Assembly: GCF_038502225.1 (NCBI RefSeq)
Contig: NC_091303.1
Coordinates: 25,295,800 to 25,359,799 of the forward strand
Direction: 5' to 3'
DNA length: 64,000 nucleotides
From: Cherax quadricarinatus
Lineage: Eukaryota > Arthropoda > Malacostraca > Decapoda > Parastacidae
In this document: piece by piece, positions 21,206-32,688 of the stretch
Position numbering within the stretch: position 1 is the stretch's first letter
How the letters are laid out: each line of letters opens with the position of its first letter
Notes under the pieces: generated by a model
What the model saw: only the letters and a program-made list of their open reading frames with translations
Told to the model about the DNA's origin: nothing
Databases searched by the model: none
Position numbers and translations under genes: made by a program

Positions 21206-21486
21206 CCGTATACAATGGTAAAGAGAAGATCAGCAGGACTAGACTAAACGTACATACGATAAGGAGGGTCGTACCCTCATGCAGCTTAATGTCAACCAAC
21301 CTACTACCACAACTACTACCTCTGACCCACCTTCCTAGCGGCTACGATGCACTAGTACACATGGGTCATTAAGGTTGATATTCTCCTGTACACTGACATA
21401 TGAATTAAACTCTGTGTATATACACAATACACAAGGCTTCCTGAGCTGCCTGTGGCAGCCTTTAGATAATTGGAGTGAGGCGGTGT

Positions 21487-21925
21487 AACAAGGTGCCAGG
21501 GACTAACAAGGTGACTGCAACTAACGGGATGCCTGCAACAGGGTGCCAGTAACTAACAAGGTGCCAGTAACTACCAAGGTGCCAGCAACTAACAAGGTGC
21601 CAGCAACAGGGTGCCAACGACTAGCAAGGTGCCAGCAACAGGGTGCCAGCAACAGGGTGCCTGCAACTAAAGGTGCCAGCAACAGGGTGCCTGCAACAGG
21701 GTGCCAGCAATTAGCAGGGTGCCTGCAATTAACAGGGTGCCAGAAACAGGGTGCCAGCAACTAACAGGGTGCCAGCAATTAACAGGGTGCCAGCAACTAA
21801 CAAGGTGCCAGCGACTAAGTAGGTATCAGCGACTAACTAGGTACCAGTGACTAACTAGGTATCAGTGACTAGGTATCAGTGACTAGGTATCAGTGAGTAA
21901 CTAGGTATCAGCGACTAACTAGGAG
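21487..21925. repeat. Variable minisatellite, 12-18-bp units
   Basis: Built from 'aactaacaaggtgccagc'-type 18-bp and 'aacagggtgccagc'-type shorter units, grading after about 21810 into 'gactaactaggtatcagt' units. Length and sequence vary from unit to unit. The open frames across it on both strands are by-products. Confidence 0.9.
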
Positions 21926-21961
21926 CCGCCAGGTGTGTTCATGAACCTGCCTCTCACCTTA

Positions 21962-21981
21962 TACATACATACATACATACA

Positions 21982-22013
<32 letters not shown>
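21962..22013. repeat. (ATAC)n tetranucleotide repeat
   Basis: Thirteen uninterrupted ATAC units, followed by a pyrimidine-rich stretch to about 22140. Confidence 0.97.
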
Positions 22014-22222
22014 CGTACTTACACATCAGTGTTCGTTTCTCTTTCCTCCTTATTTCCTTCCATTTCCATTTATCCATCCCCTTTTTCTCTGTTCTCTTTT
22101 CTTCCTTTTTTTTCCTCTGTCCCTTTCTTTCTCTCTGATGTTCCTAGGTTGTTGTTGTCAGAACTACTCTGGTTTGGACACTCACGTTCATTCTTGCAAT
22201 TACTGTTAATGTGAATAACACA

Positions 22223-22225
<3 letters not shown>

Positions 22226-22290
<65 letters not shown>
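22226..22290. repeat. (TG)n microsatellite at LINE-C 3' end
   Basis: TG run of about 32 units directly adjoining the 3' end of an inverted LINE-C copy. Confidence 0.97.
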
Positions 22291-22292
<2 letters not shown>

Positions 22293-23360
22293 CCCCTAAT
22301 TGTACTCACCTAATTGTGGTTGCAGGGGTCGAGACTCAGCTTCTGGCCCCACCTCTTCACTGGTCGTTACTAAGTCTTCTCTCTCTCCCTGCTCCATGAG
22401 CTTTATCATACCACTTGCAAGGCTATTCCACTTCCTGACAACTCTATGACTGAGAGCCCTTGTTTTTGTGTCCCCTCTCTGGAATATCCTGTCTCTGTCC
22501 ATTTTATCTATTCCTCTCAGTATTTTGCATGTCGTTATCATGTCTTCCCTATCCCTCCTGTCCTCCAGTGTTGTCAGGCCGATTTTCCTTAACCTTTCTT
22601 CATAGGACATTCCCCTTAGCTCTAGAACTAGCCTTGTTGCAAACCTTTGCAACCCACACCCAGGTGTGGGTTCCAAACTGGTGCTGCATACTCCAGTATG
22701 GTCCTAACGTACACGGTATACAGAGTTTTGAACGATTCCTTACTGAGGTATCGGAACGCTATTCTCAGGTTTGCCAGGAGCCCATATGCTGCAGGAGTTA
22801 TCTGGTTGATGTGTGCTTCCGGAGACATGCTCGGTATTATACTCACCCCAAGATCTTTCTCCTTCAGTGAGGTTTGTAGTCTTTGGCCGCCTAGCCTATA
22901 CTCTGTCTGCGGTCTTCTTTGCCCTTCTCCGATCTTCATGACTTTGCAATTGGCGGGGTTAAATTCGAGGAGCCAGTTGGACCACGCGTCCAGCCTGTCC
23001 AGGTCTCTTTGTAGTCCTGCCTGATCCTCATCTGATTAATTCTCCTCATTAACTTGACATCATCTGCGAACAGGGACATTTCTGAGTCTCCCTTCCATCA
23101 TGTCATTCACATGTACCAAAAATAGCACTGGCCCTAGGATTCACCCCTGTGAGACCCCGCTCGTCACAGGCGCCATCTGTGATACCTCATCACGTACCAT
23201 GACTGGTTGCCCCCCTGTCAGGCATTATCTGATCCATTGCAGTGCCCTTCCTGTTATACGTGCCTGATCCTCTAGCTTCTACACTAATATCTTGTGAGGA
23301 ACTGTGTCGAAGGCCTTGTAGTCCAAGAAAATGCAATCAACCCACCCCTCTCGTGTGTTA
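22291..23360 (-). mobile_element. LINE-C, inverted copy with intact FADD box
   Basis: Minus-strand LINE-C from its 3' tail (22291) into the RT domain. The catalytic box reads FADD (complement of 23059-23070). Upstream is a degraded VPQG-LGP region (about 23120-23150); downstream are LGVSIIPSMSPEAHINQIT and TLYTVYVRTILEYAAPVWNPH, then RFATRLVLELRGMSYEERL. Two sub-frames (22939-22628 and 22676-22296) are separated by frameshifts. The 5' side breaks off in the D-KAFDTVPHK region at the start of the 20-bp minisatellite. Confidence 0.9.
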
Positions 23361-23660
23361 CTTCTGTATTATACCACTTACCCTTGTATTATACCACTTT
23401 TATACTACACTACTTACACTTGTATTGCACCACTTGCCCTTGTACTACACCATTTACCCTTGTACTACATCACTTACCCTTGTAAACCACTTACCCTTGT
23501 ACTACACCACTTACCCTTGTACTACACCAATTACCCTTGTACTTTACCACTTACCCTTGTACTACACCACTTACCCTTGTACTACAACACTTACCCTTTT
23601 TACTACACCACTTACGCATGTACTACACCACTTACTCTTGTACTGCACCTTGTATTACAG
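23360..23660. repeat. 20-bp minisatellite, about 15 copies
   Basis: Unit 'cacttacccttgtactacac' with length variants of 19-22 bp. Begins exactly where LINE-C homology stops. Confidence 0.9.
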
Positions 23661-23897
23661 ATTGACATGCTCAGACAATTACATAACAGTAATACTGAAC
23701 AGCTCAAGATGAGGCTGGTGTGGTTAACAGCGTGTCAAAAGTTTGGGTTGCAATGTTGTGTTAAGATGAGATAGGTTGACTCACAGGACGAGTACAGCTG
23801 CCCAGTACACTGCCCAGTACTCTCCCACCACCAGGTAAAAATTCAAAATCGGTTGGATGTCGCGAGGGAGGTAGTGGTTATATCTGTATGTTCTGAA

Positions 23898-23922
23898 AAA
23901 ACCCGTCCCTCACCCCTGTGTA
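23898..23922. repeat. Isolated monomer of the 30-bp satellite
   Basis: 'acccgtccctcacccctgtg' then 'ta', a single copy of the unit that resumes at 24263. It shows that the following two LINE tails lie inside the satellite. Confidence 0.85.
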
Positions 23923-24090
23923 TACCTGGAGTATACCTGGAGAGGGTTTCAGAGGTCAATGCCCCTGCGGCCCGGTCTGAGACCAGACCTCGTGGTGGAT
24001 CAGGGACTGATCAACCAGGCTGTTACTGCTGGCCGCACCCAAGCTGACATACGAATCACAGCCCGGCTGGTCAGGTACTGACTTTAGGGA
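23923..24090 (-). mobile_element. LINE-A 3' tail inside the satellite
   Basis: Reverse-strand LINE-A terminus, starting 'tacctggagtatacctggag', with the 'gatcaaccaggctgttactg' and 'cacagcccggctggtcagg' blocks. Confidence 0.85.
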
Positions 24091-24112
24091 TTTTTTTTGT
24101 TTTTTGTTTTAT

Positions 24113-24262
24113 TACCTGGAGATGGGAAGTACAGTGCCTGCACTCTGAAGGAGGGGTGTTAATGTTGCAGTTTAAAAACTATAGTGTAAAGCACCCTTCT
24201 GGCAAGACAGTGATGGAGTGAATGATGGTGAAAGTTTTTCTTTTTCGGGCCACCCTGCCTTG
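24113..24262 (+). mobile_element. LINE-E 3' tail inside the satellite
   Basis: Nearly identical to 54940-55090 ('gggaagtacagtgcctgcac', 'gcacccttctggcaagacag', 'cgggccaccctgccttggtg'). Very low divergence between the two tails suggests recent insertion. Confidence 0.9.
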
Positions 24263-27200
24263 GTGGGTGTACACTGTACCCGTCCCTCACCCCTGTGTGG
24301 TGTACCCGTCCCTCACCCCTGTGTGGTGTACAATGTACCCGTCCCTCACCCCTGTGTGTACACTGTACCCGTCCCTCACCCCTGTGTAGTGTACAATGTA
24401 CCCGTCCCTCACCCCTGTGTGTACAATGTACCCGTCCCTCACCCCTGTGTGGTGTACACTGTACCCGTCCCTCACCCCTGTGTGTACACTGTACCCGTCC
24501 CTCACCCCTGTGTGGTGTACACTGCACTCGTCTCTCCTCTGTGTGGTGTACACTGTACCCGTCCCTCACCCCTGTGTGTACACTGTACCAGTCCCTCACC
24601 CGTGTGGTGTACACTGTACCCGTCTCTCACCAATGTGTAGTGTACACTGAACGCGTCCCTCGCCCCTGTGTGGTGTACACACTACCCGTCCCTCACCCCT
24701 GTGTGGTGTACACTGTACCCGTCCCTCACCCCTGTGTGGTGTACCCGTCCCTCACCCCTGTGTGGTGTACCCGTCCCTCACCCCTGTGTGGTGTACCCGT
24801 CCATCACCTCTGTGTGGTGTACACTGTACTCGTCCCTCACCCCACTGTGGTGCACACTGCACCCGTCCCTCACCTCTGTGTGGTGCACACTGTACTCGTC
24901 CCTCACCCCTGTGTGATGCACACTGTACCCGTCCCTCACCCCTGTCTGTACACTGTACCCCCGTCCCTCACCCCTGTCTGTACACTGTACCGTTCCTCAC
25001 CCCTATGTGGTGTACACTGAACCCGTCCCTCACCCCTGTGTGGTGTACACAGTACCCGTCCCTCACCCCTGTGTGGTGTACACTGTACCCGACCCTCACC
25101 CCTGTGTGGTGTACACAGTACCCGTCCATCACCCCTGTGTGTACACTGCATCCGTCCTTCGCCCCTGTGTGTACATTGTACCCGTACCTCACCCCTGTGT
25201 ACACTATACCTATCCCTCACCCCTGTGTGTACACTACACCCGTCCCTCACCCCTGTGTGTACACTGTACCCGTCCCTCGCCCCTGCGTGTACATTGTACC
25301 CGTCCCTCACCCCTGTGTGTACACTATACCTATCCCTCACCCCTGTATGTACACCGCACCCGTCGATCACCCGTGTGTACACCGTACGCGTCCCTCACCC
25401 GTGTGGTGTACACTGCACCCATCCCTCACCCCTGTGTGTACACTGTACCAGTCCCTCACCTGTGTGTGTACACTGCACCCATCTCTCACCCCTGTGTGTA
25501 CACTGTACCCGTCCCTCACCCCTGTGTGGTGTACACTGCACCCATCCCTCACCCCTGTGTGTACACTGTACCCGTCCCTCATCTGTGTGTACACTGCACC
25601 CATCCCTCACCTCTATGTACACTGTACCCGTCCCTTACCCCTGTGTGCACACTGTACCCGTCCCTCACCCCTGTGTGTACACTGTACCCATCCCTCACCC
25701 CTGTGTGTACACTGTACCCATTCCTCGCCCCTGTGTAGTGTACACTGTACCCGTCCCTCACCCCTGTGTGTACACTGCACCTGTCCCTCACCCGTGTGTG
25801 GTGTACACTGCCCCCGTCCCTCACCCCTGGGTGTACACTGCACCCGTCCCTCCCCTGTGTGTGGTGTACAGTGCATCCATCCCTCACCCCTGTGTGTACA
25901 CTGTACCCGTCCCTCACGCATGTGTGTACACTCTACCCGTCCCTCACCCCTGTGTGTACACTGTACCCGTTCCTCACCCCTATGTGTACACTGTACACGT
26001 CGATCACCCCTGTGTACACTGTACCCATCCCTCACCCCTGTGTGGTGTACACTGTACCCGCCCCTCACCGATGGGTGTACACTGTACCGGTTTCTCACCC
26101 TTGTGTGTACACTGTACCCGTGCCTCACCAGTGTGTGCACGCTGTACCCGTTCCTCACCCCTGTGTGTATACTGTACCCGTCCCTCACCACTGTGTGTAC
26201 ACTGTACCCGTCGTTCACCCCTGTGTGTACACTGTACCCGTCCCTCACCCCTGTGTGTACACTGTACCCGTCCCTCACCCCTGTGTGTACACTGTACCCG
26301 TCCCTCACCAGTGTGTACACGGTACCCGTCCCTCAACCCTGTGCGTACAAAGTACCCGTATCTCACCCCTGTGCGTACACTGTACCCGTCCCTCACCCCT
26401 GTGTTTACACTGTACCCGTCCTTTACCCCTGTGTGTACACTGTACCCGTCCCTCACCCCTGTGTGTACACTGTACCCGTCCCTCACCCCTGTGTGTACAC
26501 TGCACCCGTCCCTCACCTCTGTGCGTACACTGTATCCATCCTTCACCCCTATGTGTACACTGTACCCGTCCCTCACCCCTGTGTGTACACTGCACCCGTC
26601 CCTCACCCCTGTGTGTACACTATACCCGTCCCTCACCCCTATGTGTACACTGTACCCGTCCCAAATCCGTGTGTACACTGTACCCGTATCTCACCCCTGT
26701 GCGTACACTGTACACGTCTCTCACCCCTGTGTTTACACTGTACCCGTCCCTCACCCCTGTGTGTACACTGTACCCGTCCCTCACCCTTGTGTGTACACTA
26801 CACCCGTCCCTCACCCCTGTGTTTACACTGTACCCGTCCCTCACCCCTGTGTGAACACTGTACCCGTCCCTCACCCGTGTGTACACTGTACCCGCCCCTC
26901 ACCCGTGTGTACTCTGTACCCGCCCCTCACCCGTGTGTACACTGTACCCGTCCCTCACCATTGTGTGTAGACTGCACCCGTCTCTCACCCCTGTGTGTAC
27001 ATTGTACCCATCCCTCACCCCTGTGTGTATATTGTACCTGTCCCTCACCCCTGTGTTGTGTACACTGTACCCGTCCCTCACCCCTATGTGTACACTGTAC
27101 CCGTCCCTCACCCCTGTGTACACTGTACCCGTCCCAAATCCCTGTGTGTACACTGTACCCGTCCCTCACCCTTGTGTGTACACTACACCTGTCCCTCACC

Positions 27201-27385
27201 CCTGTGTTTACACTGTACCCGTCCCTCACCCGTGTGTACACTGTACCCGTCCCTCACCATTGTTTGTAGACTGCACCCGTCCCTCACCATTGTGTGTACA
27301 CTGTACCCGTCCCTCACCCCTGTGTGGTGTACACTCATCCGTCCCTCAACCTTGTGGGGTGTACACTGTACCCGTCCCTCAACCC
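24263..27385. repeat. 30-bp satellite, about 104 copies
   Basis: Unit 'cccgtccctcacccctgtgt' then 'gtacactgta', with common variants adding 'gt' (gtgtggtgtac) or losing one to three bases. A 30-bp unit keeps frames open for long stretches (for example 835 codons from 24762), producing Pro/Val/Cys/Thr/Tyr-rich translations in several frames and on both strands. No evidence of coding. Confidence 0.95.
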
Positions 27386-27473
27386 TACCTGGAGTCTACC
27401 TGTAGGGAATTCCGGGGATCAACGTCCCCGCGGCCCGGTCCACGACCAGGCCTCCCGGTGGATCAGGGCCTGA

Positions 27474-29200
27474 TCAACGATTACTGCTGGCCGCACGTAA
27501 TCCAACGTACGAACCACAGCCCGGCTGATCCGGCACCGTCTTTAGGTATCTGTCCCGCTCCCTCTTGAAGACAACCAGGGGTCTACCCGTAATGCCCCTT
27601 ATTGCTGGTGGGAGGCTGTTGAACAGTCTTGGGCCCCGGACACTTACTGTGTTTTCTCTTAGTGTACCAGTGACGCCCCTACTTTTCACTGGGGGTATGT
27701 TGCATCGCCTGCCAAGTCTTTGGCTTTCGTATGGAGTGATTGCTGTGTGCATATTAGGGACCAGTCCCTCCAGAATCTTCCAGGTGTAGATTATGATATC
27801 TCTCTCTCGCCTGCGCTCTAGTGAGTACAAGTCAAGTGCTTCCAGGCGCTCCCAGTAGTTAAGGTGTTTGATGGAACTTATACGTGCAGTAAAGGTTCTC
27901 TGTACATTCTCTAGCTCTGCAATTTCACCTGCCTTGAATGGGAATGTTAATGTACAGCAGTATTCCAGCCTAGAAAGAATAAGTGATTTAAAAAGGATCA
28001 TCATTGTCTTAGCATCTCTTGTCTTGAATGTTCCCATTATTCATCCTATCAGTTTCCTAGCAGATGTGATAGTGGCATTGTTGTGATCCTTGAAGGTGAG
28101 ATCCTCTGACATTACCACCCCCAGATCTCTCACATTACTTTTCCTCTCTATTGTGTGATTGGGGTTTGTAGTATACTCAGTTCTAGTTATTATTTCCTCC
28201 AGTTTTCCATAACGGAGTAGTTGGAATTTGTCTTCATTGAACATCATATTGTTCTCCGTTGCCCATTGGAAAACTTGGTTTATATCTTCTTGGAGGTTAA
28301 GTGTCCTCAATGGATGACACTCTCATGCAGATCCTAGTATCGTCTGCAAAAGATGATACAGCGCTGTGGTTTACATCTCTATGTCTGATATGAGAATAAG
28401 GAACAGGATAGGTGCGAGTACTGTGCCTTGTGGGACAGAGCTCTTCACTATGGCAGCATCTGATTTAACTCTGTTTACCACTACTCTTTGTGTGCGATTG
28501 GTTAGAAAGTTGAAGATCCATCTGCCTACTTTGCCGGTTATCCCTTTAGCACGCATTTTGTGTGCTATTACACCATGGTCGCACTTGTCAAAGGCTTTTG
28601 CAAAGTCTGTGTATACTACATCCGCATTTTGTTTGTTTTCCAGTGCATCTAGGACCGTATCATAGCGGTCAAGCAGTTGCGAAAGGCAGGAGCGACCTGC
28701 TCCTGCCTTTCGCAACTCTGAAACCATGTTGCCCTGGGTTGTGCAATTTTTGGGAGTAAAGGTGGTTTGCTATCCTGTTTCTTAGAACTCTTTTAAATAT
28801 TTTTATGATGTGGGACGTTAAAGCTATTGGTCTATAGTTCTTAGCTACTGCTTTGCTGCCACCGTTATGGAGTGGGGCTATATCTGTTGTTTTTAATGAC
28901 CGGAATCTCGCCTGTGTCTAAGCTCCTTCTCCATAGCATACTTAGGGCCCGTGAAAGGGGTTTCTTGCAGTTTTTAATGAACACAGAGTTCCACGAGTCT
29001 GGGCCTGGGGCTGAGTGCATGCGCATGTCGTCGATGGCTTTCTCAAAGTCTAGTGGAGTTAGAGTTATGTCATAAATCTGGCCTACATTGGCAGGGTTTT
29101 GAGACTCATTCATGAAAAAATTGTTTGATTCATCTATCTTTAAACTGGTTAGTGGCTCACTGAACACTGAGTCATACTGCAATTTCAGTATCTCGCTCAT
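27474..29200 (-). pseudogene. LINE-A reverse transcriptase, frameshifted
   Basis: Four minus-strand segments in order. 29200-28865: DFEKAIDDMRMHSAPGPDSW, the RT N-terminal region. 28727-28371: YTDFAKAFDKCDHG and SSVPQGTVLAPILFLILISD. 28350-28339, in another frame: FADDTRI, the catalytic box. 28310-28041: FQLLRYGK and NVRDLGVVMSEDLTFKDHN. 28037-27474: LILSRLEYCC, YWERLEALDLYSLERRRERD and RGPRLFNSLPPAIRG. The frameshift between ISDIEM and the FADD segment (about 28370) and another near 28038 make it a pseudogene. The order and motifs fit CR1/Jockey-type LINE RTs. Confidence 0.85.
28675..28717. repeat. Hairpin inside LINE-A, 19-bp arms
   Basis: Arms 28675-28693 and 28699-28717 are exact reverse complements with a 5-nt loop. 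They lie in the RT coding region and duplicate, in inverse, a piece of it. Confidence 0.9.
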
Positions 29201-29370
29201 TTCTTTGTTGTCGTCTGTGTAGGATCCATCTTGTCTGGGCAGGGGCCCTATACTAGAAGTGGTTTTTGACTTGTTTTTGGCGTATGAAAAGAAATATTTC
29301 GAATTTCAATTTCATTAATCACTTTTAGCTCCTCTTGTCTCTCATGGATCCTGTATGAGTCCTTTAACTT

Positions 29371-29815
29371 CACCCCTCACCCCTTTGTGTACACTGTACC
29401 CGTTCCTCACCCGTGTGTACAGTGTACCCGCCCCTCACCCCTGTGTTTACACTGTACCCGTCCCTCACCATTATGTGTAGACCGCACCCGTGCCTCACCC
29501 CTGTGTGTTCACTGTACCCGTCCCTCACCATTGTGTGTACATTGTACCCGTCCCTCACCCCTGTGTGTACACTGTACCCGTCTCTCACCCGTGTGTACAC
29601 TGAACCCGTCCCTCACCCGTGTGTACACTGAACCCGTCCCTCACCCCTGTGTGTACACTGAACCCGTCCCTCACCCCTGTGTGTAGACCGTACACGTCTC
29701 TCACCCCTGTGTGTACACTGTACCCGTCCCTCACCCCTGTGTGTAGACCGTACCCGTCTCTTACCCCTGTGTGTAAACTGAACCCGTCCCTCACCACTGT
29801 GGTGTACACAACGTG
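29371..29815. repeat. 30-bp satellite, right part
   Basis: Continuation of the 24263-27385 array beyond the LINE-A insertion; about 15 copies. Confidence 0.95.
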
Positions 29816-30531
29816 TTCCTCACCACTGTGGTGGTGGTGCAAGGCGTCGTGGTACCAACTTAGTGCACCAACATGTCCCTCCCCAACAACCATTACACAT
29901 ACCACCTCAATCTCTTTAATAAATGTTCAAGGGTAAGCCTCTCCTCACTCACTATAATCTCTTACCTCCCTCCTCCTCCTCTCCTTATATCCAGCATTAT
30001 CACCTCCCTCTCTAATCCTCCCTTTCTTTCCCCCTCCTCCCTAAGACCTCTTCCTTCACGCCCTCCTCAGCCCTGGAGGCAAGGGTGGTTGGCAAGGCAG
30101 AAAGAGCTAGCGGTAAGAAGGAGAATGAGAGTTTGATAACATTATATCGTGGAGGAGAGGGCCGCAGCGGGCGCAGACGTGCGCTCACACCCGACAAAGA
30201 CACCTCATATACTATGCAAATTGGCCGGGATGTAATTATTCTAATGGACATGGTAGAACCTTAAGTGTCTCAAAATTTTTGTAAAAAAGTTGCAAAGACT
30301 TTGGGAAGCCCAGTTCAGATTTTCACCTGACTTTCTTCTGGTTGAGTGGGCCAGGAAGGCTACCACGAAGTTGTAATAATAAAAAGTCTTATCAAAAAGC
30401 TTATGTATGTAGAGGTTACCGAAGCACCTGGAGAAGCTGGGCTTTATCACGACCGAGAGATGTTGTCTCACTAAACTACCATACATCCATGACAATTTCT
30501 CAAATACAGCACGAAAGACTGGCATGAGTAA
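29816..30531. other. No recognised gene
   Basis: Pyrimidine-rich to about 30080, then unassigned sequence. Nothing identifiable except weak LINE-C-like traces before 30532. Confidence 0.4.
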
Positions 30532-30592
30532 CCTGCATTTTCCTGGACTGTAAGATAGCACTTCACATGGTTCCCCACTAGAGATTGATATA
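30532..30592 (+). mobile_element. LINE-C fragment, decayed
   Basis: 'acctgcattttcctggactg' followed by 'taagatagcacttcacatgg' corresponds to the D-KKAFDTV region of LINE-C at 56551-56600. Confidence 0.55.
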
Positions 30593-30601
30593 CTTTACAG
30601 G

Positions 30602-30955
30602 TTGTGTTACTACACCCACATCACAATACTCATCCCAACACCTACATCCCAACACCTACATCCCAACACCCACATCACAATACTCATCCCAACACCTACA
30701 TCCCAACACCTGCATCACAACACCCACATCACAATACTCATACCAACACCTACTTCCCAACACCTGCATCACAACACCCACATCACAATACTCATCCCAA
30801 CACCTGCATCACAACACCCACACCACAATACTCATCCCAACACCTACATCCCAACAACTGCATCACAACACCCACACCACAATACTCATCCCAACACCTT
30901 CATCCCAACACCTGCATCACAACACCCACATCACAACACCCACACAACACCACTT
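30602..30955. repeat. Composite minisatellite (12-14-bp units, ~54-bp higher order)
   Basis: Alternation of 'cccaacacctacat', 'cacaacacccacat' and 'cacaatactcat' units, repeating in a longer pattern of about 54 bp. Open in all three forward frames. Confidence 0.85.
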
Positions 30956-31099
30956 GGTTCAACCACCACCTCTTCCTCTTGCCACTTGAGTAAACTCCCT
31001 TTATGAAAAGGTGCAGTTTTGCTGGGCGTGAGAGGATCACTTGGTAAGTGGTTAAGTGCGGCTTAACACCTGTGGTAATGAGCCAGCTTGGTTGTTACG

Positions 31100-31230
31100 G
31101 CCCCAGGCAGGTGGTGCATGGGGGCCACTCCAGGTAGGTGGTGCAGGGGGGCCCACGCCAGGCAGGTGGTGTAGAGGGCCATGCCAAGCAGATGGTGCAG
31201 GGAAACAATATCAGACAGGTGGTGAAGGCT
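31100..31230. repeat. Short minisatellite, about 4 copies of ~29 bp
   Basis: Repeats of 'ccaggcaggtggtgcagggg'-like units with substantial divergence. Confidence 0.7.
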
Positions 31231-31249
31231 TTTCCTATGCTTGTGGGCT

Positions 31250-31830
31250 CTTCTACCCACGTAGCCCGGTCTGAGGCCAGGCTTCCCTGTTAACTGCTTG
31301 GTCAATGAGGCTACTTTTGATATACCTTTGATGGGTTTCAAGAGTTTTTCCCCCTACTCCCGAAGCCTGACCCTGAGCCAGGCTTGTCTGTTTAACCTGG
31401 CTTTTGTTTCTAGCCACCCATTGGCTAATATATACCACACAGCCTGTTTAATCTGGCATTTGGAGAAAGTATTTGTCAAGTTTCCTCTTAAAGACGTATT
31501 CCAGCAGTGTTTCTGATATCTTTTGGTAAAGTGTTGAATACTCTGGGCCCAGGAACAATACAATGCTCTCTTATTGTGTCCACGGCGCCCCTAATTTTCA
31601 CTGGGTTTACTCGACACATTCTCATCTCTCACTCCAGTATTCTGTTATGGCAGTGTGCAGCTTTGGTATTAGGTCCTCAAGTGCCTTGCACATATATATT
31701 ATCATGTCTCTCCTCTGCTCCAGCGAGTACAAATTTAGGACTTTGATGTGTCCTAGTGGCTCGCAGACCCATGTAGCTATCACAACTCAGCTGATGCGGT
31801 GCTTATAACAGGAAACCGTAAAGCCACTTC
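31250..31830 (-). mobile_element. LINE-B 3' part
   Basis: On the minus strand matches 40684-40830 and 41269-41540: 'gatatacctttgatgggttt', 'agccaggcttgtctg', 'aaagtatttgtcaagtttcc', 'gtttctgatatcttttggt'. Decayed, no open frame. It continues beyond two nested insertions at 32136-32455. Confidence 0.75.
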
Positions 31831-32136
31831 TTACTCTTAATGACTCACGAAATCGTAATGACACGATTGCAAACAAACCATACCCCGGCCGGGATTGAAC
31901 GCGACGGGCTGGAGTTTTGAGACACTATGACCGCGGGTTCAATCCCGGCCGGGGTATGGTTTACTCTTAATGGTTATAATCATAACCATGGCTTTTAAAG
32001 AGGTGGACCGGTTAGCCAGCGGAAGCCCTCGGTTAGATGACCAAAAACTCCAGCTAAGGGTCATCACATGACTAGGACCCGAGTCAGGAAACACTTGTCC
32101 TGTTTCCGGACAAACTTTATACCTACCTACCTACAT
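31831..32136 (+). mobile_element. Element E, copy 2, inserted in LINE-B
   Basis: Element E body at 31965-32125 with a ctacctacctac tail. It is flanked by 'gccacttctt' (31823-31832) and 'gccgcttctt' (32137-32146), a probable 10-bp target-site duplication in LINE-B. The element is itself interrupted near its 5' end by the SINE at 31843-31960. Confidence 0.7.
31843..31960 (-). mobile_element. Inverted-duplicate tRNA SINE, short copy, 12-bp TSD
   Basis: Flanked by perfect 12-bp duplications ttactcttaatg (31831-31842 and 31961-31972). The insert holds the SINE tail in reverse orientation, then a 24-bp inverted pair (31877-31900 and 31937-31960) around a 36-bp loop. The loop and right arm are the tRNA-like part in forward orientation, with B box ggttcaatccc at 31936-31946. 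The structure folds into a strong hairpin. Confidence 0.85.
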
Positions 32137-32455
32137 GCCGCTTCTTGGAAACTTCTATCTTCGTCTCAGCAATATTTCTGATATCTACTGGTACTATGTT
32201 GAAACAGTGTTCTCTAATGATAGCAACGGACGCTGACACAAGTGTTCTGTAATGGTACACATGAGTCCTCTTAGTTTTGACTGGTTTTCAGTCTACACTT
32301 TCTCCCATATCTTTCATCCTAATAAGTTGTTACAACAGTGTGCCGCTGAAGGAACCAGTCCCTCAAGTATCTTCCATGAATATATTATCAGACATCTCTG
32401 TTCCAGAGAGAATAATCACAGCGCTTTAAGACCAATAATTTTCCAGCCCCCTGAC
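32137..32455 (-). mobile_element. LINE-B continuation after nested insertions
   Basis: Continues the LINE-B alignment with 'ggaaacttctatcttcgtct', 'tttctgatatctactggta' and 'cttccatgaatatattatca', parallel to 8560-8830. Confidence 0.65.
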
Positions 32456-32469
32456 ACTCGGTGAGGGGG

Positions 32470-32688
32470 GGGCGAGCGACCCCTCACTGTGTGCGGCCAC
32501 CATCGCCCTCACGCTGTGTGCATGTGGGTGGCCATCACCCTCACCCTGTGCGTATGTGGGAGGCCACCACCCTCACCCTGTGTGTATGTGGGAGGGCACC
32601 ACTCTCACTCTGTATGTGGGTGGTCAGCACCCTCATCCTGCGTGTATGTGGGAGGCCACCACCCTCACCCTGTGTGCATGTGGGAGGC
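32470..32688. repeat. ~32-bp minisatellite, left part
   Basis: Units 'gtgggaggccaccaccctca' then 'ccctgtgtgtat', about 7 copies. It resumes at 33439-33505 after the LTR-like insertion. Confidence 0.85.

Larger units (their letters stand above)
27386..29370 (-). mobile_element. LINE-A, longest copy, inserted in the satellite
   Basis: About 2 kb of minus-strand LINE with satellite sequence on both sides (to 27385 and from 29371). It contains most of the reverse transcriptase and the complete 3' tail, but not the endonuclease, so it is 5'-truncated. Satellite flanks are too repetitive for me to define the target-site duplication. Confidence 0.9.

Noticed and set aside
24263..27385. Long Pro/Cys/Tyr-rich frames, up to 835 codons
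   Set aside because: By-products of a 30-bp satellite unit; several frames on both strands are equally open and frequent unit-length changes shift the phase.
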